This document shows positions 8,467 through 21,000 of a stretch of 50,035 nt of DNA, one piece after another. Source of the DNA: JBAZTO01 sp041661865 (GTDB lineage: Bacteria; Planctomycetota; Phycisphaerae; SM23-33); the NCBI GenBank assembly GCA_041661865.1, contig JBAZTO010000030.1:1-50035 (forward strand), read 5' to 3'. Position numbers and translations under genes: made by a program. Position 1 is the first letter of the stretch. Every line of letters starts with the position of its first letter. The notes beneath the pieces were generated by a model. It worked only from the letters and a program-made list of their open reading frames with translations. It searched no databases and was not told where the DNA came from.

Positions 8467-8632
8467 TGCGTTCGGGCCGTCGGGCTGATGGAAGCCCATG
8501 TGGCGGCAGGTAAATAGAGCAGGGTTGCCAGAGGCGCGTGGACGGCCCCCGGGTCCCGACGATCGTCGGGTGGGGTCGTCAGTGTTTCCGAGGGTGACTC
8601 TAGGAAATAACTAGTCAAGAGGAGTTGAACTC

Positions 8633-9838
<1,206 letters not shown>

Positions 9839-9844
9839 CAGTCG

Positions 9845-10012
9845 ATGGCCAAATCCAAGGCCCGCGAATACGTCTGGCTTCAATGCTCCGAGTGCGGCAT
9901 GCTGAATTACCGCACGGAAGTCCGCACTTCCGGCGGAGCGCCGAAGCTGCAACTGAAGAAATTCTGCCCCAAGAGCAGGAGTCACACCGAACATAAGCTG
10001 AAGCGAAAATAG
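9845..10012 (+). CDS. rpmG: 50S ribosomal protein L33
   Basis: A 55-residue basic protein starting MAKSKAREYVWLQCSECG. It belongs to the large subunit near the E site. The zinc-type first half C14-x2-C17 is present, but the second pair is reduced to C41-x2-S44 (CPKS), so one of the four usual ligands is missing and zinc binding is doubtful. It sits 6 nt after tuf and before tRNA-Trp, the standard position. Confidence 0.93.
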   Translation: MAKSKAREYVWLQCSECGMLNYRTEVRTSGGAPKLQLKKFCPKSRSHTEHKLKRK

Positions 10013-10030
10013 CCCCAAAGCAGGGCAAAC

Positions 10031-10103
<73 letters not shown>

Positions 10104-10174
10104 TTGACGAGCCTGCCGCACGAAACCAGGCGGCCCCGCGGTGGGGCCAGCCCAGAACCAAGGATCCGCAAAAC

Positions 10175-10573
10175 GTGGCGATTTTTGAAATCTACAAGCG
10201 TGGCCAGGGCAAGTACACCCGGGTCATTACCTTCGTCGCCGTCGTCGTGATCACCGTCATCGGGGCGGGCATCCTTAGCGGGATGTTCAAGGCTTATGCC
10301 CTGACGGCCAAGCCGGCGATACGCTTCGGCGTGCCGTCGCTGCTGGTGCTGGCGGTGGCGGCCCTGATGTTCTGGATCGTCAACCGGCCTTCATCGGCCG
10401 ACTTCATGATCGCCACCGAGAGCGAAATGAAGAAGGTGTCCTGGTCCAGCCGGAAAGAGATCATCGGCTCGACCAAGGTTGTGATCATCACGACGCTGAT
10501 TATGGCGGCCGTGCTGTTCGGCGTGGACATGCTTTTTACGATGCTTTTCAGGAATCTCGGACTCCTGGGCTGA
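10175..10573 (+). CDS. secE: Protein translocase subunit SecE
   Basis: An essential clamp subunit of the SecYEG channel in the inner membrane. With the GTG start at 10175 (AAGGA 10 nt upstream) the protein has 132 residues. Three membrane segments are visible at about 17-38, 51-69 and 101-125. The amphipathic surface helix and hinge carry the conserved EMKKVSWSSRKEI block (84-95). An upstream in-frame ATG at 10046 lies inside the tRNA and is not credible. Three segments resemble the E. coli form; most bacteria have one. Its partner secY lies further along this window. Confidence 0.93.
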   Translation: MAIFEIYKRGQGKYTRVITFVAVVVITVIGAGILSGMFKAYALTAKPAIRFGVPSLLVLAVAALMFWIVNRPSSADFMIATESEMKKVSWSSRKEIIGSTKVVIITTLIMAAVLFGVDMLFTMLFRNLGLLG

Positions 10574-10601
10574 TCTGAGCCCAAGGAACGAAAGATCTTA
10601 A

Positions 10602-11165
10602 ATGGCTAAACAATGGTACGTCTTGCGGGTGGCCTCCAATAAGGAGGAGCAGGTGCGCGAAGCACTGGAGCGCAAGGTCAAGATCGAGGGCTTGGAGGCC
10701 AAGATCGGGCGCATTCTGGTGCCCACCGAGCGTCGCCCGGCCCCCCGCGGCGGCCGTGGCACCACGACGACCAAGAAGTACGTCGAGCGCAAGATGTATC
10801 CGGGCTACGTGTTCATCGAGATGGAACTGGAAGAGGACGGGCGCATCGGCGAAGAGGCCTGGTTCCTCATCCGTGAGACCACCGGCGTGGGTGACTTCAT
10901 TGGCGCCACCGGCAAGCCGACGCCCATGAAGGCATCGGACGTGGACAAGATGCTGATGCAGGTGGAGAAGGCCCAGGAAGGCGCTCCGGTTGCCTTGGAA
11001 TTCGCCAAGGGCGACGCGGTCAAGATCAAGGAAGGCGCCTTCGAGAACTTCGAGGGCACTGTCGATGAAGTGCTGCCCGACAAGGGCCTGGTGCGCGTGA
11101 TTGTGACCATCTTCGGCCGAGCCACCCCGGTGGAGCTGGAGTATTGGCAGGTCGAAAAGACGTGA
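10602..11165 (+). CDS. nusG: Transcription elongation/antitermination factor NusG
   Basis: Binds the RNA polymerase clamp and links it to Rho or to ribosomal protein S10. The 187 residues comprise an N-terminal NGN domain starting KQWYVLRVASNKEE and including YPGYVFIEM, and a C-terminal KOW domain (about 135-187) ending IFGRATPVELEYWQVEK, the classical NusG ending. Order secE-nusG-rplK is canonical. Confidence 0.98.
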   Translation: MAKQWYVLRVASNKEEQVREALERKVKIEGLEAKIGRILVPTERRPAPRGGRGTTTTKKYVERKMYPGYVFIEMELEEDGRIGEEAWFLIRETTGVGDFIGATGKPTPMKASDVDKMLMQVEKAQEGAPVALEFAKGDAVKIKEGAFENFEGTVDEVLPDKGLVRVIVTIFGRATPVELEYWQVEKT

Positions 11166-11189
11166 TGCATTTACTTAGAGAGCTTTAAG

Positions 11190-11615
11190 ATGGCAAAAGA
11201 AATCGTAGCAAAGATCAAGCTTCAGGCTGCAGGCGGCAAGGCCACCCCGGCCCCGCCGGTGGGTCCTGCGCTGGGCCAATACAATGTCAGCCCCGGCCAG
11301 TTCGTTTCCCAGTTCAACGAGCGGACCAAGGACTTCAACGGCATGCCGATTCCGGTGGTAATCACCGTCTATGCCGACAAGACCTTCACCTTTATCTGCA
11401 AGAGCCCGCCGGCAGCGGCGCTGCTGAAGGAAGCCGCCCAGGTGGCCAAGGGCAGCGGCGTGCCCAACAAGGACAAGGTTGGGGCCGTGACGCCCGAGCA
11501 GGTCCGCACCATTGCCGAACGCAAGATGGCCGATCTCAACGCCCACGACGTGGACCATGCCGCCCGCATCATCGAAGGCACGGCCCGGAGCATGGGCATT
11601 ACGGTCAAGAGATAA
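11190..11615 (+). CDS. rplK: 50S ribosomal protein L11
   Basis: Forms the GTPase-associated stalk base with 23S rRNA. The 141-residue length is typical. The proline-rich N-terminal segment PAPPVGPALGQ, which binds thiostrepton together with rRNA, is intact, and the C-terminal rRNA-binding domain ends SMGITVK. AGAG lies before the ATG. It follows nusG by 24 nt. Confidence 0.98.
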   Translation: MAKEIVAKIKLQAAGGKATPAPPVGPALGQYNVSPGQFVSQFNERTKDFNGMPIPVVITVYADKTFTFICKSPPAAALLKEAAQVAKGSGVPNKDKVGAVTPEQVRTIAERKMADLNAHDVDHAARIIEGTARSMGITVKR

Positions 11616-11736
11616 CGAGGGTTGTTGCCCGCGCCCGCGGGCGATTGGCGCCCCAGCCAAAGGGCCTCGTCAGGCCCGGCCAAACCACGGGCTACGAACG
11701 TGGGAGTCTCGAAACGGGACGTTAGAGGAGAAGTCG
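11616..11736 (+). promoter_or_regulatory. Structured rplK-rplA spacer
   Basis: This 121-nt spacer is long for a ribosomal operon. It contains the hairpins GCCCGC/GCGGGC (11627-11642) and GGGCCT/AGGCCC (11662-11677), then a weak GTCTCG/CGGGAC fold just before the rplA ribosome-binding site. L1 represses its own operon in E. coli by binding its mRNA, so an L1-binding element here is possible but unproven. Confidence 0.3.
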
Positions 11737-12420
11737 ATGCCAAGACTCAGAAGCAAGACGTACCGGGAATCCCTCGAAAAGGTTCCCAAGGGGAAAGTGC
11801 CCCTCAGCGAAGCCGTGAAGGTCATCAAATCCTTCAAAACCGGCAAGTTCGATGCGACGGTGGATCTGGTGCTGCATTTGGGGATCGACCCCAAGCAGGC
11901 TGACCAGGCCCTGCGCGGCGCGGTGTCTCTGCCCAATGGCGTGGGCGCCAGCCGAAAAGTCATCGCCTTCTGCGAGGGCGAAGAGATCGGGCGGGCCAAG
12001 GCCGCCGGGGCCATCGAGGCCGGCGGCGACGACCTGGTCAAGAAGATCAGCGACGGCTGGCTGGACTTCGATGTCGCGGTGGCCACGCCGGCCATGATGC
12101 GCAGCGTTTCCAAGCTGGGCCGCGTGCTGGGCCCGCAGGGCAAGATGCCCTCTCCCAAGGCCGGCACGGTGGTGACGGACATCCCGACGGCCGTCAAGGA
12201 ATACGCCGCCGGCAAGGTCGAGTTCCGCAACGACGATGGCGGCAACATTCATGTGCCCGTCGGCAAGGCCAGCTTCAACGAGCAGCAACTGGCCGAGAAT
12301 GTCGAAGCGTTCATTACCCACATCCGGCGTCTGAGGCCCGCAACGGCCAAGGGCGCGTACATCATCAAGGCCTGCTTGTCGGCCACGATGTCACCGGCCG
12401 TCCAGTTGGACGTGCAATAG
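11737..12420 (+). CDS. rplA: 50S ribosomal protein L1
   Basis: Forms the L1 stalk that guides deacylated tRNA out of the E site. The start chosen is ATG 11737 (MPRLRSKTYRE), with GAGGAG 6 nt upstream, giving 227 residues. A longer in-frame extension from 11512 would overlap rplK and is rejected. Conserved blocks include LGRVLGPQGKMPSPKAGTVV and the FRNDDGGNIHVPVGK-type C-terminal region. Confidence 0.97.
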   Translation: MPRLRSKTYRESLEKVPKGKVPLSEAVKVIKSFKTGKFDATVDLVLHLGIDPKQADQALRGAVSLPNGVGASRKVIAFCEGEEIGRAKAAGAIEAGGDDLVKKISDGWLDFDVAVATPAMMRSVSKLGRVLGPQGKMPSPKAGTVVTDIPTAVKEYAAGKVEFRNDDGGNIHVPVGKASFNEQQLAENVEAFITHIRRLRPATAKGAYIIKACLSATMSPAVQLDVQ

Positions 12421-12434
12421 GATCCAGGTGCCCC

Positions 12435-13049
12435 ATGAGCAAACCGGTTAAGGAACTGATTCAGAAGGAACTCACCAAGCGCCTGGAGGGCGTGGACTCG
12501 CTGGCCGTGGTCGGCTTTACCGGCCTGGACGCGATCACCACCAACATCGTCCGCAAGCGCTTGATGCAGAAGAACATCCGTATGACGGTCGTCAAGAACT
12601 CCATCGCCCGCCAAGCCTTCAAGTCCATCGGCATCGAAGCAGCCGCCGATCTGCTGGAAGGGCCTTGTGCGCTGGCCTATGGGGCCGACAGCGTTGTGAC
12701 GGTCGTCCGGGAATTGCTGGCCGCTGGGAAAGATGCAGCGAACCTGACGGTCAAGGCTGCGTACATGGAAGGGACTCGCTTCAGCCAGGAGCAGATCGAC
12801 GCCCTCAGCAAGTACCCCAATCGCGATGAGGCGATTGCCCTGGTGGTTGCTGCAGCCGTGGCGCCGGCCCGCAAGCTGGCGGCCTGCCTGGTCGGACCTG
12901 GCGGCAAGATCGCTTCCATCCTCAAGACCCTGGAGGAAAAGGCCCAGGCCGCCGCTCCGGCGGAAGCCCCGGCCGAAGCTGCTGCCGCGGCGGAAGCGCC
13001 CGCGGCTGAGGCAGCCGCACCCGAGGCCCCGGCCCCGGCGGCGGAGTAG
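12435..13049 (+). CDS. rplJ: 50S ribosomal protein L10
   Basis: Anchors the L7/L12 dimers to the stalk base. The N-terminal rRNA-binding domain includes the VVKNSIARQAF block. The last 37 residues or so (from about 168) are almost only Ala, Pro and Glu, giving 204 residues instead of the usual 165-175. The L12-binding helix lies before this tail. The tail is a low-complexity acidic addition of unknown role, similar in style to those on S3 and L17 in this window. Confidence 0.95.
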   Translation: MSKPVKELIQKELTKRLEGVDSLAVVGFTGLDAITTNIVRKRLMQKNIRMTVVKNSIARQAFKSIGIEAAADLLEGPCALAYGADSVVTVVRELLAAGKDAANLTVKAAYMEGTRFSQEQIDALSKYPNRDEAIALVVAAAVAPARKLAACLVGPGGKIASILKTLEEKAQAAAPAEAPAEAAAAAEAPAAEAAAPEAPAPAAE

Positions 13050-13164
13050 TTGATCGAGTGTATTTCGCCGGCTGCGGATTGGTCCCGCTTGCGGGATTAA
13101 ATGGGTGCCAACGGGGCACCTGCCTATCAGGCCGGCGTGGAATCCTGTTCGGAGTTGAATGATC

Positions 13165-13566
13165 ATGGCAGACGAAGCAACCAAGGAATTTTCGGCAGCG
13201 ACCAAGGAACTGGGCGACAAGATCGTCAAGCTGACGCTCAAGGAAGCCGTGGACCTGGCAGACTACCTCAAGAGCGCCTACGGCATCGAGCCGGCCGCCG
13301 GCGGGGCCGTTATGATGGCCGCCGCCCCAGCCGCCGCCGCGGTTGAAGAAGAGAAGACTTCCTTCGACGTCATCCTGACCGGTGGCGGCGAGAAGAAGAT
13401 CCAGGTGATCAAGGTCGTCCGCGCCCTGACGAACCTGGGCCTGAAGGAAGCCAAGGACCTGGTCGAAGGCGCGCCCAAGGCCGTCAAGACCGGCGTGTCC
13501 AAGGAAGAGGCCGCCGAGGCCAAGAAGCAGTTGGAAGAAGCCGGCGGAACCGTCGAGATCAAGTGA
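13165..13566 (+). CDS. rplL: 50S ribosomal protein L7/L12
   Basis: The stalk protein that recruits EF-Tu and EF-G. The start is chosen at ATG 13165 (MADEATKEF) because the GGAG at 13151-13154 is 10 nt away; the in-frame ATG at 13159 leaves only 4 nt. It has 133 residues: N-terminal dimerisation domain, Ala-rich hinge, and a C-terminal factor-binding domain with KIQVIKVVRALTNLGLKEAK and VEGAPK. The 115-bp gap after rplJ holds nothing notable. Confidence 0.97.
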   Translation: MADEATKEFSAATKELGDKIVKLTLKEAVDLADYLKSAYGIEPAAGGAVMMAAAPAAAAVEEEKTSFDVILTGGGEKKIQVIKVVRALTNLGLKEAKDLVEGAPKAVKTGVSKEEAAEAKKQLEEAGGTVEIK

Positions 13567-13590
13567 CACAACAGACAATGTACCCGGCAC

Positions 13591-13645
13591 GCTGTCGCCC
13601 CTGGGAACCCCAGGAGCGGCAGCGGGGCCGGCGAATGATGGCCCC
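13591..13645 (+). promoter_or_regulatory. Tandem hairpins in the rplL-rpoB spacer
   Basis: The first hairpin (13591-13623) has an outer stem GCTGTCGC/GCGGCAGC and an inner stem CCTGGG/CCCAGG. A second follows at 13624-13645 (GGGGCC/GGCCCC). No T-run follows. In E. coli the same spacer holds a partial attenuator and an RNase III site that lower rpoBC expression relative to the ribosomal protein genes. A similar job is likely here by position. Confidence 0.5.
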
Positions 13646-13742
13646 TTGCCCGGCCGGACAGTGAGTCCGAGCGGGCTTGGGCTGTTGTCCCGTTGCCTGC
13701 GAACGTGAACAAAACGCCTTACAAACATTGAGGGCACTGCTC

Positions 13743-17504
<3,762 letters not shown>

Positions 17505-17510
17505 GAGATA

Positions 17511-18026
17511 ATGACGAATGACGAATGACGAAACTCGAATGACGAATCAATGACGAATGGCGGATACCGCGGAAAATGCCGGGTTCGATCTGGAAGAACG
17601 GACAGCGGCGTTTGGAGAGGCGGTGCTGAGATTCGTCAGGCAGGTGGCCCGAGGGCCGGCGAACGATCCGATAGTGATGCAACTTGTCCGATCGGCCACC
17701 AGCGTGGGCGCCAATTACTGCGAGGCCAACGATGGGGTCTCGAAGAAGGATTTTAGAAACAAGATCGGCATCTGCCGAAAGGAATCGAAAGAGACCAAGC
17801 ATTGGCTGCGGATGATCGTCGCAGTCAATGAGGATCTCAAACCTCAGGCCCGAGAGTTGTGGCAGGAAGCCAAGGAATTGAACCTGATTTTCTCGAAGAT
17901 ATTTCGAAGCTCTGGAGAGAGCGAGTGAACGGGAAGTGGAAATCGAAGATGGCGGCAGTCTTGACGAATGTTCGCTATTCGGATTTCGTCATTGATTCGT
18001 CATTCGGGCTTCGTAATTCGTGAATT
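17511..18026. mobile_element. Insertion between rpoB and rpoC bounded by inverted repeats
   Basis: The rpoB-rpoC junction holds about 500 bp of extra sequence. On the left are 7-bp units ATGACGA at 17511, 17518, 17525, 17539 and 17550. On the right, at about 17971-18026, lie related units on the opposite strand (TTCGTCATT, ATTCGTCATTCG, TTCGTAATTCG). The segment 17536-17557 is perfectly complementary to 17985-18006 (22 bp, no mismatch). The four-helix-bundle ORF lies between the arms, and its ATG begins at the last base of the left arm. No transposase and no clear target duplication are visible. It resembles an rRNA intervening sequence or a non-autonomous mobile unit. Confidence 0.7.
17557..17928 (+). 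CDS. Four-helix-bundle protein of the 23S-rRNA intervening-sequence family
   Basis: A 123-residue helical protein of the family first described from ORFs in 23S rRNA intervening sequences (S23/TIGR02436 type, related in fold to the Avd protein of diversity-generating retroelements). Family hallmarks are FDLEERT near the start, QLVRSATSVGANYCEANDG in the middle and KDFRNKIGICRKESKETKHWL. The molecular role of the family is not settled; oligomeric nucleic-acid binding is known for relatives. There is no Shine-Dalgarno, and the ATG overlaps the inverted repeat. Finding it inside an RNA polymerase operon is unusual. It probably reflects insertion of a mobile unit rather than a role in transcription. 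Confidence 0.87.
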   Translation: MADTAENAGFDLEERTAAFGEAVLRFVRQVARGPANDPIVMQLVRSATSVGANYCEANDGVSKKDFRNKIGICRKESKETKHWLRMIVAVNEDLKPQARELWQEAKELNLIFSKIFRSSGESE

Positions 18027-18065
18027 GGCATAGTGGACGAACTCCGCGAAACTGGAGCGATAATA

Positions 18066-21000
18066 ATGGCTGACAGCGTATACGACCGGATCAACGACTA
18101 CGGCTCAGTGAAGATCTCGCTGGCGAGCCCCAACGACATCCGCAGTTGGTCGTTCGGCGAAGTCAAAAAGCCCGAAACGATCAACTACCGGACCTATCGT
18201 CCCGAGAAGGACGGCTTGTTCTGCGAGCGGATCTTCGGCCCTGAGCGGGACTGGGAATGCGCCTGCGGCAAGTACAAGGGCACCAAGCACAAGGGCATCA
18301 TCTGCGACCGCTGCGGCGTGAAGGTGACCCACTCCCGCGTCCGCCGCAAACGCATGGGCCACATCAACCTGGCCGCCCCCATCGTCCACATCTGGTTCTT
18401 CAAGGCCCTGCCCAGCCGCCTGGGCACGCTGCTGGACATGAAGGCCAGCGACCTGGAGAAGATCATCCTCTTCCAGGACTACGCCGTCACCGACCCCGGC
18501 CAGACCCCGCTCAAGAACAAGCAGGTGCTGACCGAGGATGAATACCGCTCGGCCTTCGAGAAGTACCGCGACGACTTCAAGGCCCAGATGGGCGCCGAGG
18601 CCATCAAGGTGCTGCTCGAGCAGTTGGAGCTGAACTCGCTGTCGGAGTCGCTGCGTGAGGATCTCAAGAAGACCACCAGCAAGCAGAAGATCAAGGACCT
18701 CACCAAGCGTCTCAAGCTGGTGGAGTCCATCCGCCTCAGCGGCAACAGGCCCGAGTGGATGGTGATGGAAGTCATTCCGGTCATCCCGCCGGACCTGCGC
18801 CCGCTGGTCCTGCTGGAGAGCGGCAACTTCGCCACCAGCGATCTCAACGATCTCTATCGTCGCATCATCAACCGCAACAACCGCCTCAAGAAGCTGATGG
18901 ACCTCAACGCACCCGAGGTCATTATCCGCAACGAGAAGCGCATGCTCCAGCAGGCCGTCGACGCGCTGTTCGACAACGGCCGATGCCGCCGCCCCGTCCA
19001 GGGCACGGCCAACCGCCCGCTCAAGAGCTTGACGGACATGATCAAAGGCAAGCAGGGGCGCTTCCGCGAAAACCTGCTGGGCAAGCGAGTGGACTACTCC
19101 GGCCGAAGCGTGATCGTCGTCGGCCCCGAGCTGCGTCTCCACCAGTGCGGCCTGCCCAAGAAGATCGCGCTGGAACTCTACCAGCCGTTCATCATCCGCC
19201 GCCTCAAGGAGCGAGGCCTGGCCGATACGATCAAGTCGGCCAAGAAGATGCTCGAACGCCGCGACCGCGAGATCTGGGACGTGCTGGAGGAAGTCATCTA
19301 CCAGCATCCCGTCATGCTCAACCGCGCCCCGACGCTTCACCGCATGGGCATCCAGGCCTTCGAGCCGGTGCTGGTCGAAGGCAACGCCATCAAGATCCAC
19401 CCGCTGGTCTGCAAGGGCTTCAATGCCGACTTCGACGGCGACCAGATGGCCGTACACCTGCCGCTGTCGGTGGAGGCACAGGCCGAGGCGCACGTGCTGA
19501 TGCTGGCCACCAATAACATTTTCTCGCCGGCCAACGGTTCGCCCATCACCATGCCCATGCAGGACATTGTTCTGGGCGTCTACTACCTGACGGCCGAGCA
19601 TGGCGTGGAATTCGTCCTGCCCGACGTCAAGAAGGTCAAGTTCACCGACGGCCAGGAGTACCCTGTTTATGCCCACCCGCGTGATGCGATCACGGCCTAC
19701 ACCCTGGGCCGCATTGGTGTCCACGCCAAAGTCGTCGTGCGCCTGGACAACCCGCTGGTGATCGAGCAGGATAAGAAGTACAAGCCGGAGAAGGGCCGCA
19801 TCGTCACCTCGGCCGGCCGCTGCATTTTCAACGACATTCTGCCCGAAGGCATGGGCTTCTACAATTACGCCCTGGGCCAGAAGGGCGCCAGCCGCGCCAT
19901 CAGCGACTGCTTCCAGAAACTCGGCCGCGGCGAGACGCTCAACCTGCTCGACAGCATGAAGGAACTGGGCTTCCACTATTCCACGCTGGCGGGCCTGTCC
20001 TTCGGCATCACCGACGCCAAGATTCCCGAGCGCAAGCCCATTATCCTGGCCGAGGCGCAGAAGCGCGTCGACCGCATCGAGGAAGACTACCGCGTCGATG
20101 CCATCACCGAGGGCGAACGCAACAACCAGATCGTGGACCAGTGGATTCACGCCCGCGAGGAAATCACCAAGAGCCTGCTACAGGCCCTGGAGAACGATCG
20201 CCATGCCGACGACCCCAACTACCTCAACCCCGTGTGGCTGATGTTCCACTCCAACGCCCGCGGCAACATCGACCAGATCCGCCAGTTGGCCGGTATGCGA
20301 GGCCTGATGTCCAAGCCTTCGGGCGAGATTATCGAGACGCCTATCAAGGCCAACTTCCGCGAAGGTCTGACCGTGCTGGAATACTTCAGCTCCACCCACG
20401 GCGCCCGCAAGGGCCTGGCGGACACGGCCCTCAAGACGGCTGACTCGGGCTACCTGACCCGCAAGCTGGCCGACGTGGCCCAGAACGTCATCATCACCGA
20501 AATCGACTGCGGAACCCTCAAGGGCATTCCGAAGTCGGCCATCTACAAGGGCGAGCAGGTGGACGTGCCCCTGCGCGAGATCATCATCGGCCGGGTGGCG
20601 CGTGAGAACATCATCAACCCCATCACCGACCAGGTGATCGTCAGGGAAAACGATACCATCAACGAGGCCGTTGCCCGGCAGATCGAAGACCTGGGCATGG
20701 AAACCATCCGCGTCCGCAGCGTGTTGACCTGCGAGGCCAAGATGGGCATCTGCGCCCGTTGCTACGGCGTGGACCTCTCCACCGGCAAGCTGGTGGAGGA
20801 AGGCCTGGCCGTGGGCATCATCGGCGCCCAGTCGATCGGCGAGCCCGGCACGCAGTTGACCATGCGTACCTTCCACACCGGCGGCGTGGCTACCCGCGCC
20901 GTCGTGGAGTCGGAAATCCTGGCCACCGTGACCGGCGTGATCCAGTACCGCGAACTCAACGCCGTGCTGGTGGAGTCGGGCAAGGAAAAGCAACTGGTGG

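Noticed and set aside
9845..10012. L33 as a full zinc-binding C+ protein
   Set aside because: The fourth cysteine is Ser44, so only three ligands remain; I report it as L33 with doubtful zinc binding. The loss is common enough not to be a separate finding.
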